Assembly: GCA_012841565.1 (NCBI GenBank) | Contig: DUUM01000021.1 | Coordinates: 1 to 27,824 of the forward strand | Source: Candidatus Epulonipiscium sp. | GTDB taxonomy: Bacteria; Bacillota_A; Clostridia; Lachnospirales; Cellulosilyticaceae | Direction: 5' to 3' | Length of the DNA stretch: 27,824 nucleotides | Part shown: positions 7,785 to 14,841 of the stretch, one piece after another | Numbering within the stretch: the first letter of the stretch is position 1 | How the letters are laid out: each line of letters starts with the position of its first letter | The notes under the pieces: model-generated | Seen by the model: only the letters and a program-made list of their open reading frames with translations | What the model was told of the DNA's origin: nothing | The model's database searches: none | Translations under genes and position numbers: made by a program

Positions 7785-8318
7785 ATGGCCTGGATATTAC
7801 TATTATCTAGTTTAATGATTCCATTAGTTATAATAAGCATTGTATCATATGGCCTAATTAAAGGTGTTAATGTATATGATGCTTTTTCTGAGGGGGCTAA
7901 AGATGGACTTAAGGTGGTGGTTCAATTGCTACCCACATTAATAGGACTTATGATGGCCGTTGGAATGCTACGTACATCAGGGGCTTTAGACGGTATAACA
8001 AGGATCATATCCCCTCTTATTTCTTGGACTAAATTTCCCACAGAGGTTATTCCTTTAACACTTATGAGATCTGTTTCGGCAGCAGCATCTGTAGGTTTAG
8101 TCTTAGATGCCTTTAAAACATACGGGCCAGATTCTTTTATTGGCAGGTTGATATCCATTATGTTTGGATGTACGGAAACAATATTTTATACCATGTCAGT
8201 CTATTTTATGACAGTAAAAGTAAAAGATAGTAGGTATACTTTAAAAGGAGCAGTCATTGCTACATTGGCGGGTGTTATTGCATCCTATTTTTTAACAGTA
8301 TGGATTTTTGGTCTATAA
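7785..8318 (+). CDS. spmB: Spore maturation protein B
   Basis: A 177-residue partner of SpmA with the same Gate-type fold. Hydrophobic helices lie at about 3-25, 43-62 and 150-175, and the conserved stretch PLTLMRSVSAAASVGLV is around residues 90-106. GCTETIFYTMSVYF (about 128-141) is another family hallmark. AGGAAGGA within the end of spmA serves as the ribosome site. The two-base gap shows tight operon coupling. The pair probably sits in the forespore or mother-cell membrane; the transported solute is not established. Confidence 0.9.
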   Translation: MAWILLLSSLMIPLVIISIVSYGLIKGVNVYDAFSEGAKDGLKVVVQLLPTLIGLMMAVGMLRTSGALDGITRIISPLISWTKFPTEVIPLTLMRSVSAAASVGLVLDAFKTYGPDSFIGRLISIMFGCTETIFYTMSVYFMTVKVKDSRYTLKGAVIATLAGVIASYFLTVWIFGL

Positions 8319-8350
8319 ATGGATTTTCAATGTGATTTTACCTCTAAAAA

Positions 8351-8359
8351 TGTTATAAT
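8351..8359 (+). promoter_or_regulatory. Extended -10 promoter of the MORN-repeat gene
   Basis: TGTTATAAT (8351-8359) is a perfect extended -10 (TG, one base, TATAAT). No good -35 lies 16-18 bases upstream, which is usual for this promoter type. The leader would be about 30 bases and includes the AGAGGAAGGGG site. Confidence 0.55.
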
Positions 8360-8394
8360 GGACATAATAGATTTAGAGGAAGGGGATTTTTACA

Positions 8395-9159
8395 ATGTTA
8401 GATAAGATTTTAGGTATATTTAGAGGATTTAAAAAGGAAAATGAAACTACATATGAAAAAGTTTATCATAAGAATAATTGTAAAATGTATGAAGGTAAGA
8501 TGAAGGGTGATCAGTTTCATGGTAAGGGAAAATGTTATGATGAAAATGAAAATCTAATTTATGAAGGAGAATTCATACATGATTTACCAGATGGTGAAGG
8601 GATCTATTATTTTGCTAAAAATGAATACTATATAGGACAATTTAAACAAGGTGAACGAACAGGTTATGGTACTTATTATTGGAGTGACGGGGAAAAATAT
8701 GAGGGGTATTTTCTAAAAGGTCAAAAAGAAGGAAAAGGAAAACACTTGCATGCAAATGGTGATATCTATGAGGGTACATTTGTAGATAATATAATGCAAG
8801 GCAAGGGTATTGCAAGGTATGTAAATGGTGATATATATGAGGGAACCTTCGAAAATGGTATTGAAATGGGCTTTGGTATATTATGGTTAGCTGATGGAAG
8901 CTATTATGAGGGAGAAGTTGTTGAGTGTGTGCCTCATGGCAAAGGAGAATATAAAGGCAAAACGGGTGATACTTATAAAGGGGACTTTATTGAGGGTGCA
9001 ATGACTGGTAAGGGACAAATAATATATGAAGACGGATCAAGATACATTGGGGAATTTAAAAATGGTAAACGCCATGGAGATGGGGTATTCCAAGATTTAG
9101 GTGGAAATCAATATGAAGGCATTTTTGAAGACAATGCGATGATCAGGCGTACGGCTTAG
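8395..9159 (+). CDS. MORN-repeat protein
   Basis: A 254-residue protein built almost wholly of MORN repeats. Nine full units of about 23 residues, with pattern Y-E-G-x-F-x-x-G-x-x-x-G-x-G, run from about residue 32 to 240, and a tenth is partial. The first 30 residues are a short charged leader (MLDKILGIFRGFKKENE) that could form an amphipathic helix. No signal peptide or enzyme domain is seen. MORN repeats fold as elongated beta-hairpin sheets and often bind membranes or act as scaffolds. The function of this protein is unknown. It stands between spmB and a cysteine-rich spore-type cluster but has a vegetative-looking promoter. A very strong terminator isolates it from the next genes. Confidence 0.85.
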   Translation: MLDKILGIFRGFKKENETTYEKVYHKNNCKMYEGKMKGDQFHGKGKCYDENENLIYEGEFIHDLPDGEGIYYFAKNEYYIGQFKQGERTGYGTYYWSDGEKYEGYFLKGQKEGKGKHLHANGDIYEGTFVDNIMQGKGIARYVNGDIYEGTFENGIEMGFGILWLADGSYYEGEVVECVPHGKGEYKGKTGDTYKGDFIEGAMTGKGQIIYEDGSRYIGEFKNGKRHGDGVFQDLGGNQYEGIFEDNAMIRRTA

Positions 9160-9162
9160 TTT

Positions 9163-9219
9163 AAAAGACAAAAAAGGACTCTATAGATTAATCTATAGAG
9201 TCCTTTTTTGTCTTTTTTT
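9163..9219 (+). terminator. Strong terminator: 54-base perfect palindrome
   Basis: Bases 9163-9216 are an exact palindrome: 27-base arms with no unpaired centre. The core GGACTCTATAGATT is mirrored by AATCTATAGAGTCC, extended outward by A-runs and GTCTTTT. T residues continue to 9219. It follows the MORN stop codon by four bases. Confidence 0.9.
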
Positions 9220-9245
9220 AAATAATTAGTTGGAGTAATGTAGAT

Positions 9246-9280
9246 TTGTATCACAATAATAGGTGTATGCATACAATGTA
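9246..9280 (+). promoter_or_regulatory. Mother-cell sigma-like promoter P1
   Basis: GTATCAC (9248-9254) is followed after 15 bases by CATACAAT (9270-9277). The -10 is an exact match to the sigma-E consensus and also resembles the sigma-K CATA motif. Nearly the same sequence recurs at 10381-10415. Transcription would start near 9285, about 70 bases before the first cysteine-rich gene. Confidence 0.6.
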
Positions 9281-9358
9281 ATGAACAAAGAAAGAAGGCG
9301 TAGATAATAGAAAGTATGGGGATGGGAAATTTAATTTTAAATTAGAGAGGTGATGAGA

Positions 9359-10042
9359 GTGGGCTATAACAAGTATAAGGAATGGGGTAGACCAAGTTGT
9401 GCTAAGGATGTAGATAGGGATAAAGAGGGGGGCTGTAACTGCTGTTATTGTGATTGCCATTGTAAAAAGGAAGAACCTAAGAAAGATGAAAAAGAAGAAT
9501 GTTGTGAGGATGGAAAATTAGTACTGGTGTTTAATACGTGCATTGATGGAGATGTATCGATAAATGAAAGCTTTAGGGATAACCTTAAAGATAACTTTAG
9601 GGATATTAGTGAAAGTTTTAATTTGAAAGACAATTTTAGAGATGCAGTTATCGTAAAGGATATCTTAAGCCATAATGCGATAGAGATTTTAAGCCGGAAT
9701 TGTGTGGATCTTATGATTGATAGTGCAAGAGATATTCTAAACGAAGCATTTAAGAATGCATTAAATAACAGTTTGAATGGTATTAATAGTGATGATAACA
9801 GTACTATTAATAGTACCGAAGTTAGTGATAATCTAAACCATAATTTTAGCTGTAATAAAGAGAGCTTTGAACTCCCAATTGCTAATCAAGTAAGTAAAAG
9901 TAGTAGTTGCGCTAAGAGTGAAGGTGGATCTACATCTACAGCAAATAATGATGCAGATATCATAACAGATGGTTTGATCCCTATACCTGGTCTATTAGAA
10001 GAAGTAGCCATTGATGTAGAACCTTCAGAAGACGAAGAGTAA
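9359..10042 (+). CDS. Unrecognised cysteine-rich acidic protein, probable spore coat or exosporium component
   Basis: I do not recognise a named family. The 227-residue product has a Cys-rich head (GGCNCCYCDCHC, around residues 24-35, then EECCEDG). A middle part follows with the repeated LKDNFRD unit and predicted helices. Then comes an Asn/Ser-rich region with several more Cys, and a very acidic C-terminus (EPSEDEE). There is no signal peptide or membrane segment. Three starts are possible: GTG 9350, ATG 9353 and GTG 9359. The site GAGGTGAT (9347-9354) is correctly spaced only for GTG 9359. The Cys load, low complexity, P1 promoter and neighbours suggest a protein cross-linked into the spore surface. 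This is inference. Metal binding is an alternative. Confidence 0.7.
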   Translation: MGYNKYKEWGRPSCAKDVDRDKEGGCNCCYCDCHCKKEEPKKDEKEECCEDGKLVLVFNTCIDGDVSINESFRDNLKDNFRDISESFNLKDNFRDAVIVKDILSHNAIEILSRNCVDLMIDSARDILNEAFKNALNNSLNGINSDDNSTINSTEVSDNLNHNFSCNKESFELPIANQVSKSSSCAKSEGGSTSTANNDADIITDGLIPIPGLLEEVAIDVEPSEDEE

Positions 10043-10064
10043 CCAAGAGGAGGGGAGATTAATA

Positions 10065-10373
10065 ATGTCTGAAAAAGATCCTAAGGTTTATGATGATTTA
10101 ATAAAGGTTTTTTGCCAAAGTATTTCCGATGTAACAAATATTATTATAGACTCTGTTACACCTAGAGAAGATACAATGAGCAATCTAAAAGGGCAAGTAG
10201 GGGATATAAGTGAGTCAGTAGCAAATGAAATAATAAAAACATTTACCCCAGTAGTTGATAACCTAAAGGAAAAGTTTAATCGCATAGTCATACCTGCTAT
10301 TACTGAAAATATGGAGAGTATTATTATTACGATCAATAAAAAAACGATTAAAATACAAAAAGATGAAGAATAA
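10065..10373 (+). CDS. Small hypothetical protein in the cysteine-rich cluster
   Basis: A 102-residue, mostly helical protein with a single Cys (residue 17), no signal peptide and a charged tail (KIQKDEE). I cannot assign a family. AGGAGGGG upstream (around 10049-10056) is a strong ribosome site. The gene starts 22 bases after the previous stop, so it is very likely co-transcribed from P1. Heptad-like spacing of Ile, Val and Leu in the second half suggests helix packing with a partner, perhaps the upstream product. The role is unknown. No terminator separates it from P2. Confidence 0.7.
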   Translation: MSEKDPKVYDDLIKVFCQSISDVTNIIIDSVTPREDTMSNLKGQVGDISESVANEIIKTFTPVVDNLKEKFNRIVIPAITENMESIIITINKKTIKIQKDEE

Positions 10374-10380
10374 TGTAAAA

Positions 10381-10415
10381 TTGTATCACAAGAAAGGGTA
10401 TATGCATACTATATA
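10381..10415 (+). promoter_or_regulatory. Mother-cell sigma-like promoter P2
   Basis: GTATCAC (10383-10389) is followed after 15 bases by CATACTAT (10405-10412), with spacing identical to P1. CATA, three bases, TA also fits the sigma-K -10 exactly. It begins seven bases after the preceding stop and leaves about 70 bases to the next ATG at 10490, much as P1 does for its gene. Confidence 0.6.
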
Positions 10416-10455
10416 TCACAGGCAAAAGAAAAAAGGAGACTAAGAAGGAAAAATA

Positions 10456-10515
10456 ATGGCTTATTATATTAGAGGAAGGGGAACTGTATATGAGTTGTGG
10501 AAGATGTGGGAATAA
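10456..10515 (+). CDS. Possible 19-residue small peptide overlapping the next gene
   Basis: ATG 10456 follows AGAAGGA (10443-10449) with good spacing and encodes a 19-residue Tyr/Trp/Arg-rich peptide (MAYYIRGRGTVYELWKMWE). It ends out of frame inside the cysteine-rich gene that starts at 10490. It might be a real small protein or a leader peptide that couples translation. Such a short frame can arise by chance. Confidence 0.25.
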   Translation: MAYYIRGRGTVYELWKMWE

Positions 10516-10705
10516 TCAAGTAGGGGGAACACAGGCATATCCTTGTCAGAGAGAATTGGATAAACTGAAACGAGATCTACGCGAATTAGAGCGTTGTTTA
10601 TTAGCTGCTGCAGAGGAGACTAGACCGAGACGTTGTCACTGCTGTTGCTGTTGTTGTCGTCAAAATGGCAATACAAATGGAAACCAAACATCTTGGGGTA
10701 GATAA
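10490..10705 (+). CDS. Small poly-cysteine protein, probable spore coat component
   Basis: A 71-residue protein with 11 Cys. MSCGRC is at the N-terminus, a charged helical middle (KLKRDLRELERCLLAA, about 25-40) follows, then RRCHCCCCCC (47-56) and a Gly/Asn/Gln tail. No signal peptide or known domain is seen. AGAGGAAGGGG (10471-10481) is a strong ribosome site nine bases before ATG 10490. P2 lies upstream and a strong terminator follows. Small Cys-rich, low-complexity proteins under mother-cell promoters are typical of spore coat or crust layers, so that role is inferred. A metal-binding role is the alternative. Confidence 0.72.
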   Translation: MSCGRCGNNQVGGTQAYPCQRELDKLKRDLRELERCLLAAAEETRPRRCHCCCCCCRQNGNTNGNQTSWGR

Positions 10706-10706
10706 A

Positions 10707-10745
10707 TAAAAAAGGGTCACAACCTTAGAGGTTGTGACCCTTTTT
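10707..10745. terminator. Bidirectional terminator between the poly-Cys gene and pckA
   Basis: AAAAAGGGTCACAACC and GGTTGTGACCCTTTTT pair perfectly around loop TTAGA. A runs and T runs flank both sides, so it works for the plus-strand gene and for pckA, which ends at 10755 on the minus strand. Confidence 0.92.
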
Positions 10746-10754
10746 ATATTTATT

Positions 10755-12359
10755 TTATAACTGAGGGCCAGCGCTAACTAAAGCTTTTCCAGCTTCATTG
10801 CTCTCATATTTTGCAAAGTTCTTAACGAATCGTTGTGCTAAATCTTTAGCTTTAACATCCCATTCAGAAGCATCCGCATAGGTATCACGTGGATCAAGGA
10901 TATTAGTAGCTACGCCTGGGAGTTCTGTTGGAACTTCTAGGTTGAATAATGGCATTTTCTTTGTAGGTGCATTCGAAATATCATCATTAAGAATTGCATC
11001 AATGATACCACGGGTATCTTTAATTGAAATACGTTTACCTGTACCGTTCCATCCTGTATTTACAAGGTATGCCTTAGCGCCACTTTTTTCCATCTTCTTA
11101 ACAAGTTCCTCACCATATTTTGTTGGGTGAAGTGATAAGAATGCTTGGCCAAAGCAAGCTGAGAATGTAGGTGTAGGCTCTGTAATACCACGCTCTGTAC
11201 CAGCAAGTTTAGCAGTAAATCCTGATAGGAAATAGTACTGTGTCTGTTCTGGTGTAAGAATAGATACTGGTGGAAGAACACCAAAAGCATCTGCGGATAA
11301 GAATATTACGTGCTCAGCTGCAGGTCCTGCAGAAACTGGGCGAACAATATTTTCAATATGATCAATAGGATAAGATACACGTGTGTTTTCTGTTACACTA
11401 CCGTCCTCAAAATCAATTTTACCATCAGCATCTACTGTTACGTTCTCAAGAAGAGCATTGCGTCTGATTGCTTCGTAAATATCTGGCTCAGATTCTTTGT
11501 CTAGATGGATTGTTTTAGCATAGCATCCACCTTCAAAGTTGAAGATTCCGTTATCATCCCAACCATGTTCGTCATCACCAATAAGGAGACGTTTAGGGTC
11601 TGTTGATAAAGTAGTCTTTCCTGTTCCTGAAAGACCAAAGAAGATTGCTGTGTTTTTACCATCTAAATCTGTGTTTGCGGAGCAATGCATAGAAGCAATA
11701 TTCTTAAGTGGTAGGTAATAGTTCATCATGCCGAATATACCCTTCTTCATTTCTCCACCGTACCATGAGTTAACAATAACTTGCTCGCGGCTTGTAAGAT
11801 TAAACATTACAGCTGTCTCTGAGTTTAGTCCTAATTCCTCATAGTTTTCTACCTTAGCTTTAGAAGCATTGTAAACAACAAAATCTGGCTCAAAGGTCTC
11901 AAGTTCTTCAGCTGTAGGTTTAATGAACATGTTGGTAACAAAGTGAGCTTGCCATGCTACTTCAACAATAAAACGAATTGACATACGTGTGTCTTCGTTG
12001 GCACCACAAAATGCGTCTACAACAAAAAGTCTTTTGTTAGAAAGCTCTTTTATTGCAAGATCTTTTACTGTGTCCCAAGTTTCTGTTGTAGCTGGCTTGT
12101 TGTCATTCTTGAATTCATCTGAAGTCCACCAAATAGTATCTTTTGAAACATCATCCATTACTGTGAACTTATCTTTAGGAGAACGTCCTGTGTATACACC
12201 AGTCATTACGTTAACAGCACCAAGTTCACTTACTTGTCCTCTTTCAAAGCCTTCAAGTTCAGGTTTTGTCTCCTCCTTAAATAATAGATCGTAAGAAGGG
12301 TTGTGCACAATTTCAGTTGTTCCAGAGATACCATACTTGCTTAAATTGATTTTTGCCAT
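10755..12359 (-). CDS. pckA: Phosphoenolpyruvate carboxykinase (ATP)
   Basis: Interconverts oxaloacetate and PEP with ATP/ADP, in gluconeogenesis or, in many anaerobes, in PEP carboxylation. Hallmarks are TGRSPKDK (residues 57-64), the kinase-1a P-loop GLSGTGKTT (242-250), the kinase-2 GDDEHGW (261-267, Mn/Mg binding), and the downstream stretch [14 protein letters not shown]. Counted from ATG 12359 it has 534 residues, the usual length of the ATP form; the GTP form is longer and different. A TTG start at 12371 is also possible: AAGGA is well placed for TTG, while GAGGT lies 12 bases from the ATG. It is transcribed alone, divergently from metG. Confidence 0.95.
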   Translation of the reverse strand: MAKINLSKYGISGTTEIVHNPSYDLLFKEETKPELEGFERGQVSELGAVNVMTGVYTGRSPKDKFTVMDDVSKDTIWWTSDEFKNDNKPATTETWDTVKDLAIKELSNKRLFVVDAFCGANEDTRMSIRFIVEVAWQAHFVTNMFIKPTAEELETFEPDFVVYNASKAKVENYEELGLNSETAVMFNLTSREQVIVNSWYGGEMKKGIFGMMNYYLPLKNIASMHCSANTDLDGKNTAIFFGLSGTGKTTLSTDPKRLLIGDDEHGWDDNGIFNFEGGCYAKTIHLDKESEPDIYEAIRRNALLENVTVDADGKIDFEDGSVTENTRVSYPIDHIENIVRPVSAGPAAEHVIFLSADAFGVLPPVSILTPEQTQYYFLSGFTAKLAGTERGITEPTPTFSACFGQAFLSLHPTKYGEELVKKMEKSGAKAYLVNTGWNGTGKRISIKDTRGIIDAILNDDISNAPTKKMPLFNLEVPTELPGVATNILDPRDTYADASEWDVKAKDLAQRFVKNFAKYESNEAGKALVSAGPQL

Positions 12360-12469
12360 GTTATTATTCAACCTCTTTCCTTTTATGATAATAATTTAAT
12401 TAATGCTTACAAATGCAGGAGGAATAGCATTCTTATAAAAGGTAAAAATGTGAAACATTCCTCACCATA

Positions 12470-12497
12470 ATTATACATGAATCACAGGGGAAATCAA
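12470..12497 (-). promoter_or_regulatory. Promoter of pckA
   Basis: On the minus strand TTGATT (12492-12497) lies 16 bases upstream of a perfect TATAAT (12470-12475). The leader to the pckA start is about 90-100 bases. It contains short inverted repeats (AATGT/ACATT, and GAGGAAT/ATTCCTC around 12418-12463). Confidence 0.65.
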
Positions 12498-12597
12498 TAA
12501 GAGATTTGAAAAGAATATTATATTTAATGAAACCTTTTGTAAACTGTCATTATTCTATTAAATATAAGAATTTATTAAGGTTTAAAATTTTAACCCT

Positions 12598-12625
12598 TTG
12601 CTTTTTTATATGGAGATTGTATAAT
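12598..12625 (+). promoter_or_regulatory. Promoter of metG
   Basis: TTGCTT (12598-12603) lies 16 bases upstream of TATAAT (12620-12625). The leader is about 37 bases and ends with AGGAGGAAAA. It is too short for a T-box. The remaining intergenic sequence (12498-12597) shows nothing recognisable. Confidence 0.6.
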
Positions 12626-12668
12626 GGTGAGTAATTAGAAGATTGTTTATAACCTAGGAGGAAAATTA

Positions 12669-14642
12669 ATGAGTAAACCAACGTATTATATTACAACACC
12701 AATTTATTATCCAAGTAATAAATTGCATATAGGCCATTCTTATACAACAGTAGCAGCAGATGCTATGGCAAGATATAAACGACTAAGAGGCTATGACGTC
12801 ATGTTCCTAACAGGAACAGATGAACATGGACAAAAAATTGAAAGACGGGCACAAGAAGAAGGTGTTACGCCCATTCAATTTGTAGATGGCATTGTAGATT
12901 GGATAAAAGAGTTATGGGAAACCATGGATATCACGTATGATCAGTTTATCCGTACAACAGATAGCAATCACAAAGAGGCTGTTCAGAAGATATTTAAAAT
13001 ATTATATGATAAAGGTGACATTTATAAGAGCACTTATGAGGGATTGTACTGCACCCAATGTGAAACTTTTTATACAGATCATCAACTTGTGGACGGTAAT
13101 TGCCCAGATTGTGGCCGTGGGGTTGAGGAAGTTAAAGAAGAGTCTTATTTCTTTAAGTTATCCAAATATCAAGATGCGCTTATTAAGCATATTGAAGAAA
13201 ATCCTGAGTTTATCAAACCAGAATCACGAAAAAATGAAATGTTAAATAACTTTTTACGCCCAGGTCTTGAAGATCTATGTGTATCTAGAACGTCTTTTAA
13301 ATGGGGAATCCCAGTAGAGTTTGACCCAGGACATGTGGTATATGTTTGGATTGATGCATTATCTAACTATATATCAGCACTTGGCTATTTAACCCAAGAA
13401 GATGAGAGATATAAAAAATATTGGCCTGCAGATGTACATTTAGTAGGTAAGGAAATTGTAAGATTCCATAGTATTATTTGGCCAGCGCTTTTAATGGCAT
13501 TAGATCAGCCATTACCGAAACAAATTTTTGGGCATGGATGGCTTGTTATTGATGGCGGTAAAATGAGTAAATCTGTCGGGAATGTAGTGGACCCTAAGGT
13601 TTTAGTTGATCGGTACGGCAGCGATGCGATTCGTTATTTCCTCTTAAGGGAAATTGCATTTGGGCAAGATGGTAACTTTACCAATGAAGCCCTTATTACC
13701 CGTATGAATTCAGACCTTGCCAATGACTTTGGTAACTTAGTTTCTCGTAGTGTGGCTATGATTGAGAAGTATTTTGGCGGAACTTTACCTGCTGAGCAGG
13801 AAGCGAATGAGTTAGATCCACAGGTACAAGAGTTAGTAAAAGACGCTATTGTTAAAGTCGAGGCTCATATGGAGAAGTTATTATTTAATGATGCCTTAAG
13901 TGATATGTGGGTGATTGTAAGAAGACTTAATAAATATATAGATGAAACAATGCCATGGGTTTTAGCCAAAGATGAGGCAAACAATGCGAAACTCGCAAAT
14001 GTGCTATATACATTAGTAGAGGGTATTAGAATTGTAAGTGTTATGATTCAACCCTTTATGCCCCAAACACCAGGGAAAGTATGGGAGCAGTTAGGAATTG
14101 AGGCAGGAGAACTTACAACGTGGGACTCTATTCAAAAGTGGGGTGTTATTTCTAAAACCCTTACTGTGAAAAAAGGAGAGATCATTTTTCCGCGTATTGA
14201 TATTAAAAAAGAATTAGCAGAGCTTGAAGAAAGTGTAAGCAAAGCAAAAGAGGAAAAAGTTGTACAAAGTGAAAAAGTCGTAAAGGCTGAAAAGGTTGAG
14301 GAAGTTGCTGAGGTTAAAGAAATTACAATTGATGAGTTCTTTAAATCAGAGCTTAAGATAGGTGAAGTTTTAGAATGTGAACGTGTCCCTAAAGCCGATA
14401 AGCTTTTAGTTTCTAAAATTAGAATTGGTAGTGAAGTACGTCAAATTGTATCAGGTATAGCTCAGTACTACACACCTGAGGAATTTGTAGGTAAGAAAGT
14501 TGTTGTTGTAACAAACTTAAAGCCTGTAAAACTACGTGGTTTATTATCAGAAGGAATGGTTCTTTGTGCTTCTGATAATGAAGGCAATTTGGTTGCGGTT
14601 GGACCACTGGGTAATATTAAAGATGGATCTTTGGTAAAATAG
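12669..14642 (+). CDS. metG: Methionyl-tRNA synthetase
   Basis: Charges tRNA-Met with methionine. The class I signatures are present: HIGH (residues 20-23) and KMSKS (298-302). The zinc knuckle has Cys128, Cys131, Cys145 and Cys148. The anticodon-binding helices cover about 360-510. A Lys/Glu-rich linker (about 515-550) leads to a C-terminal EMAPII-like tRNA-binding domain (about 554-657) with LKIGEVLECERVPKADKLL, which also dimerises the enzyme. The 657-residue length fits B. subtilis MetS. AGGAGG precedes ATG 12669. In B. subtilis metS directly follows abrB; here spmAB, the MORN gene, the Cys-rich cluster and pckA lie between them. Confidence 0.96.
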   Translation: MSKPTYYITTPIYYPSNKLHIGHSYTTVAADAMARYKRLRGYDVMFLTGTDEHGQKIERRAQEEGVTPIQFVDGIVDWIKELWETMDITYDQFIRTTDSNHKEAVQKIFKILYDKGDIYKSTYEGLYCTQCETFYTDHQLVDGNCPDCGRGVEEVKEESYFFKLSKYQDALIKHIEENPEFIKPESRKNEMLNNFLRPGLEDLCVSRTSFKWGIPVEFDPGHVVYVWIDALSNYISALGYLTQEDERYKKYWPADVHLVGKEIVRFHSIIWPALLMALDQPLPKQIFGHGWLVIDGGKMSKSVGNVVDPKVLVDRYGSDAIRYFLLREIAFGQDGNFTNEALITRMNSDLANDFGNLVSRSVAMIEKYFGGTLPAEQEANELDPQVQELVKDAIVKVEAHMEKLLFNDALSDMWVIVRRLNKYIDETMPWVLAKDEANNAKLANVLYTLVEGIRIVSVMIQPFMPQTPGKVWEQLGIEAGELTTWDSIQKWGVISKTLTVKKGEIIFPRIDIKKELAELEESVSKAKEEKVVQSEKVVKAEKVEEVAEVKEITIDEFFKSELKIGEVLECERVPKADKLLVSKIRIGSEVRQIVSGIAQYYTPEEFVGKKVVVVTNLKPVKLRGLLSEGMVLCASDNEGNLVAVGPLGNIKDGSLVK

Positions 14643-14649
14643 TGTTCGC

Positions 14650-14741
14650 CGCATTAGGTTGGTAGGATAGATCCCGCCAGGCATCTCTTATCTAGTAAGA
14701 TAAAGGATGCCTAGCGGGATCTATTCCTACCAACCATTGCG
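14650..14741. repeat. Large imperfect inverted repeat (hairpin) after metG
   Basis: Left arm 14657-14685 and right arm 14706-14735 pair over about 28 bases with one extra A and one C-A mismatch. The arms begin GGTTGGTAGGA and end TCCTACCAACC, and both contain GATCCCGC/GCGGGATC. A small inner stem TTATCT/AGATAA closes the loop, and CGCA/TGCG extends the base. The block is GC-richer than its surroundings. No T run follows, so it is not an ordinary terminator. It may be a REP/MITE-like intergenic element or an RNA structure. Confidence 0.75.
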
Positions 14742-14766
14742 TTGGAGGGGACGATTCACGGGTGAC

Positions 14767-14805
14767 AGATCTGGAACGAAGATCTAGAGCGAAGACCTGG
14801 AGTAG
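14767..14805 (+). repeat. Three tandem 13-base imperfect repeats
   Basis: AGATCTGGAACGA (14767-14779), AGATCTAGAGCGA (14780-14792) and AGACCTGGAGTAG (14793-14805) follow each other without gaps. They lie between the hairpin and the Dabb gene, in the same GC-richer patch, and encode nothing obvious. Confidence 0.7.
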
Positions 14806-14841
14806 AAAGTATATGAGTATTATTGGGAAAGGGGTGCGGGT

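Noticed and set aside
12498..12668. T-box or SAM riboswitch ahead of metG
   Set aside because: The leader after the promoter is only about 37 bases and shows no T-box or SAM motif.
14767..14805. CRISPR array
   Set aside because: The 13-base units are contiguous with no spacers, and no cas genes are present.
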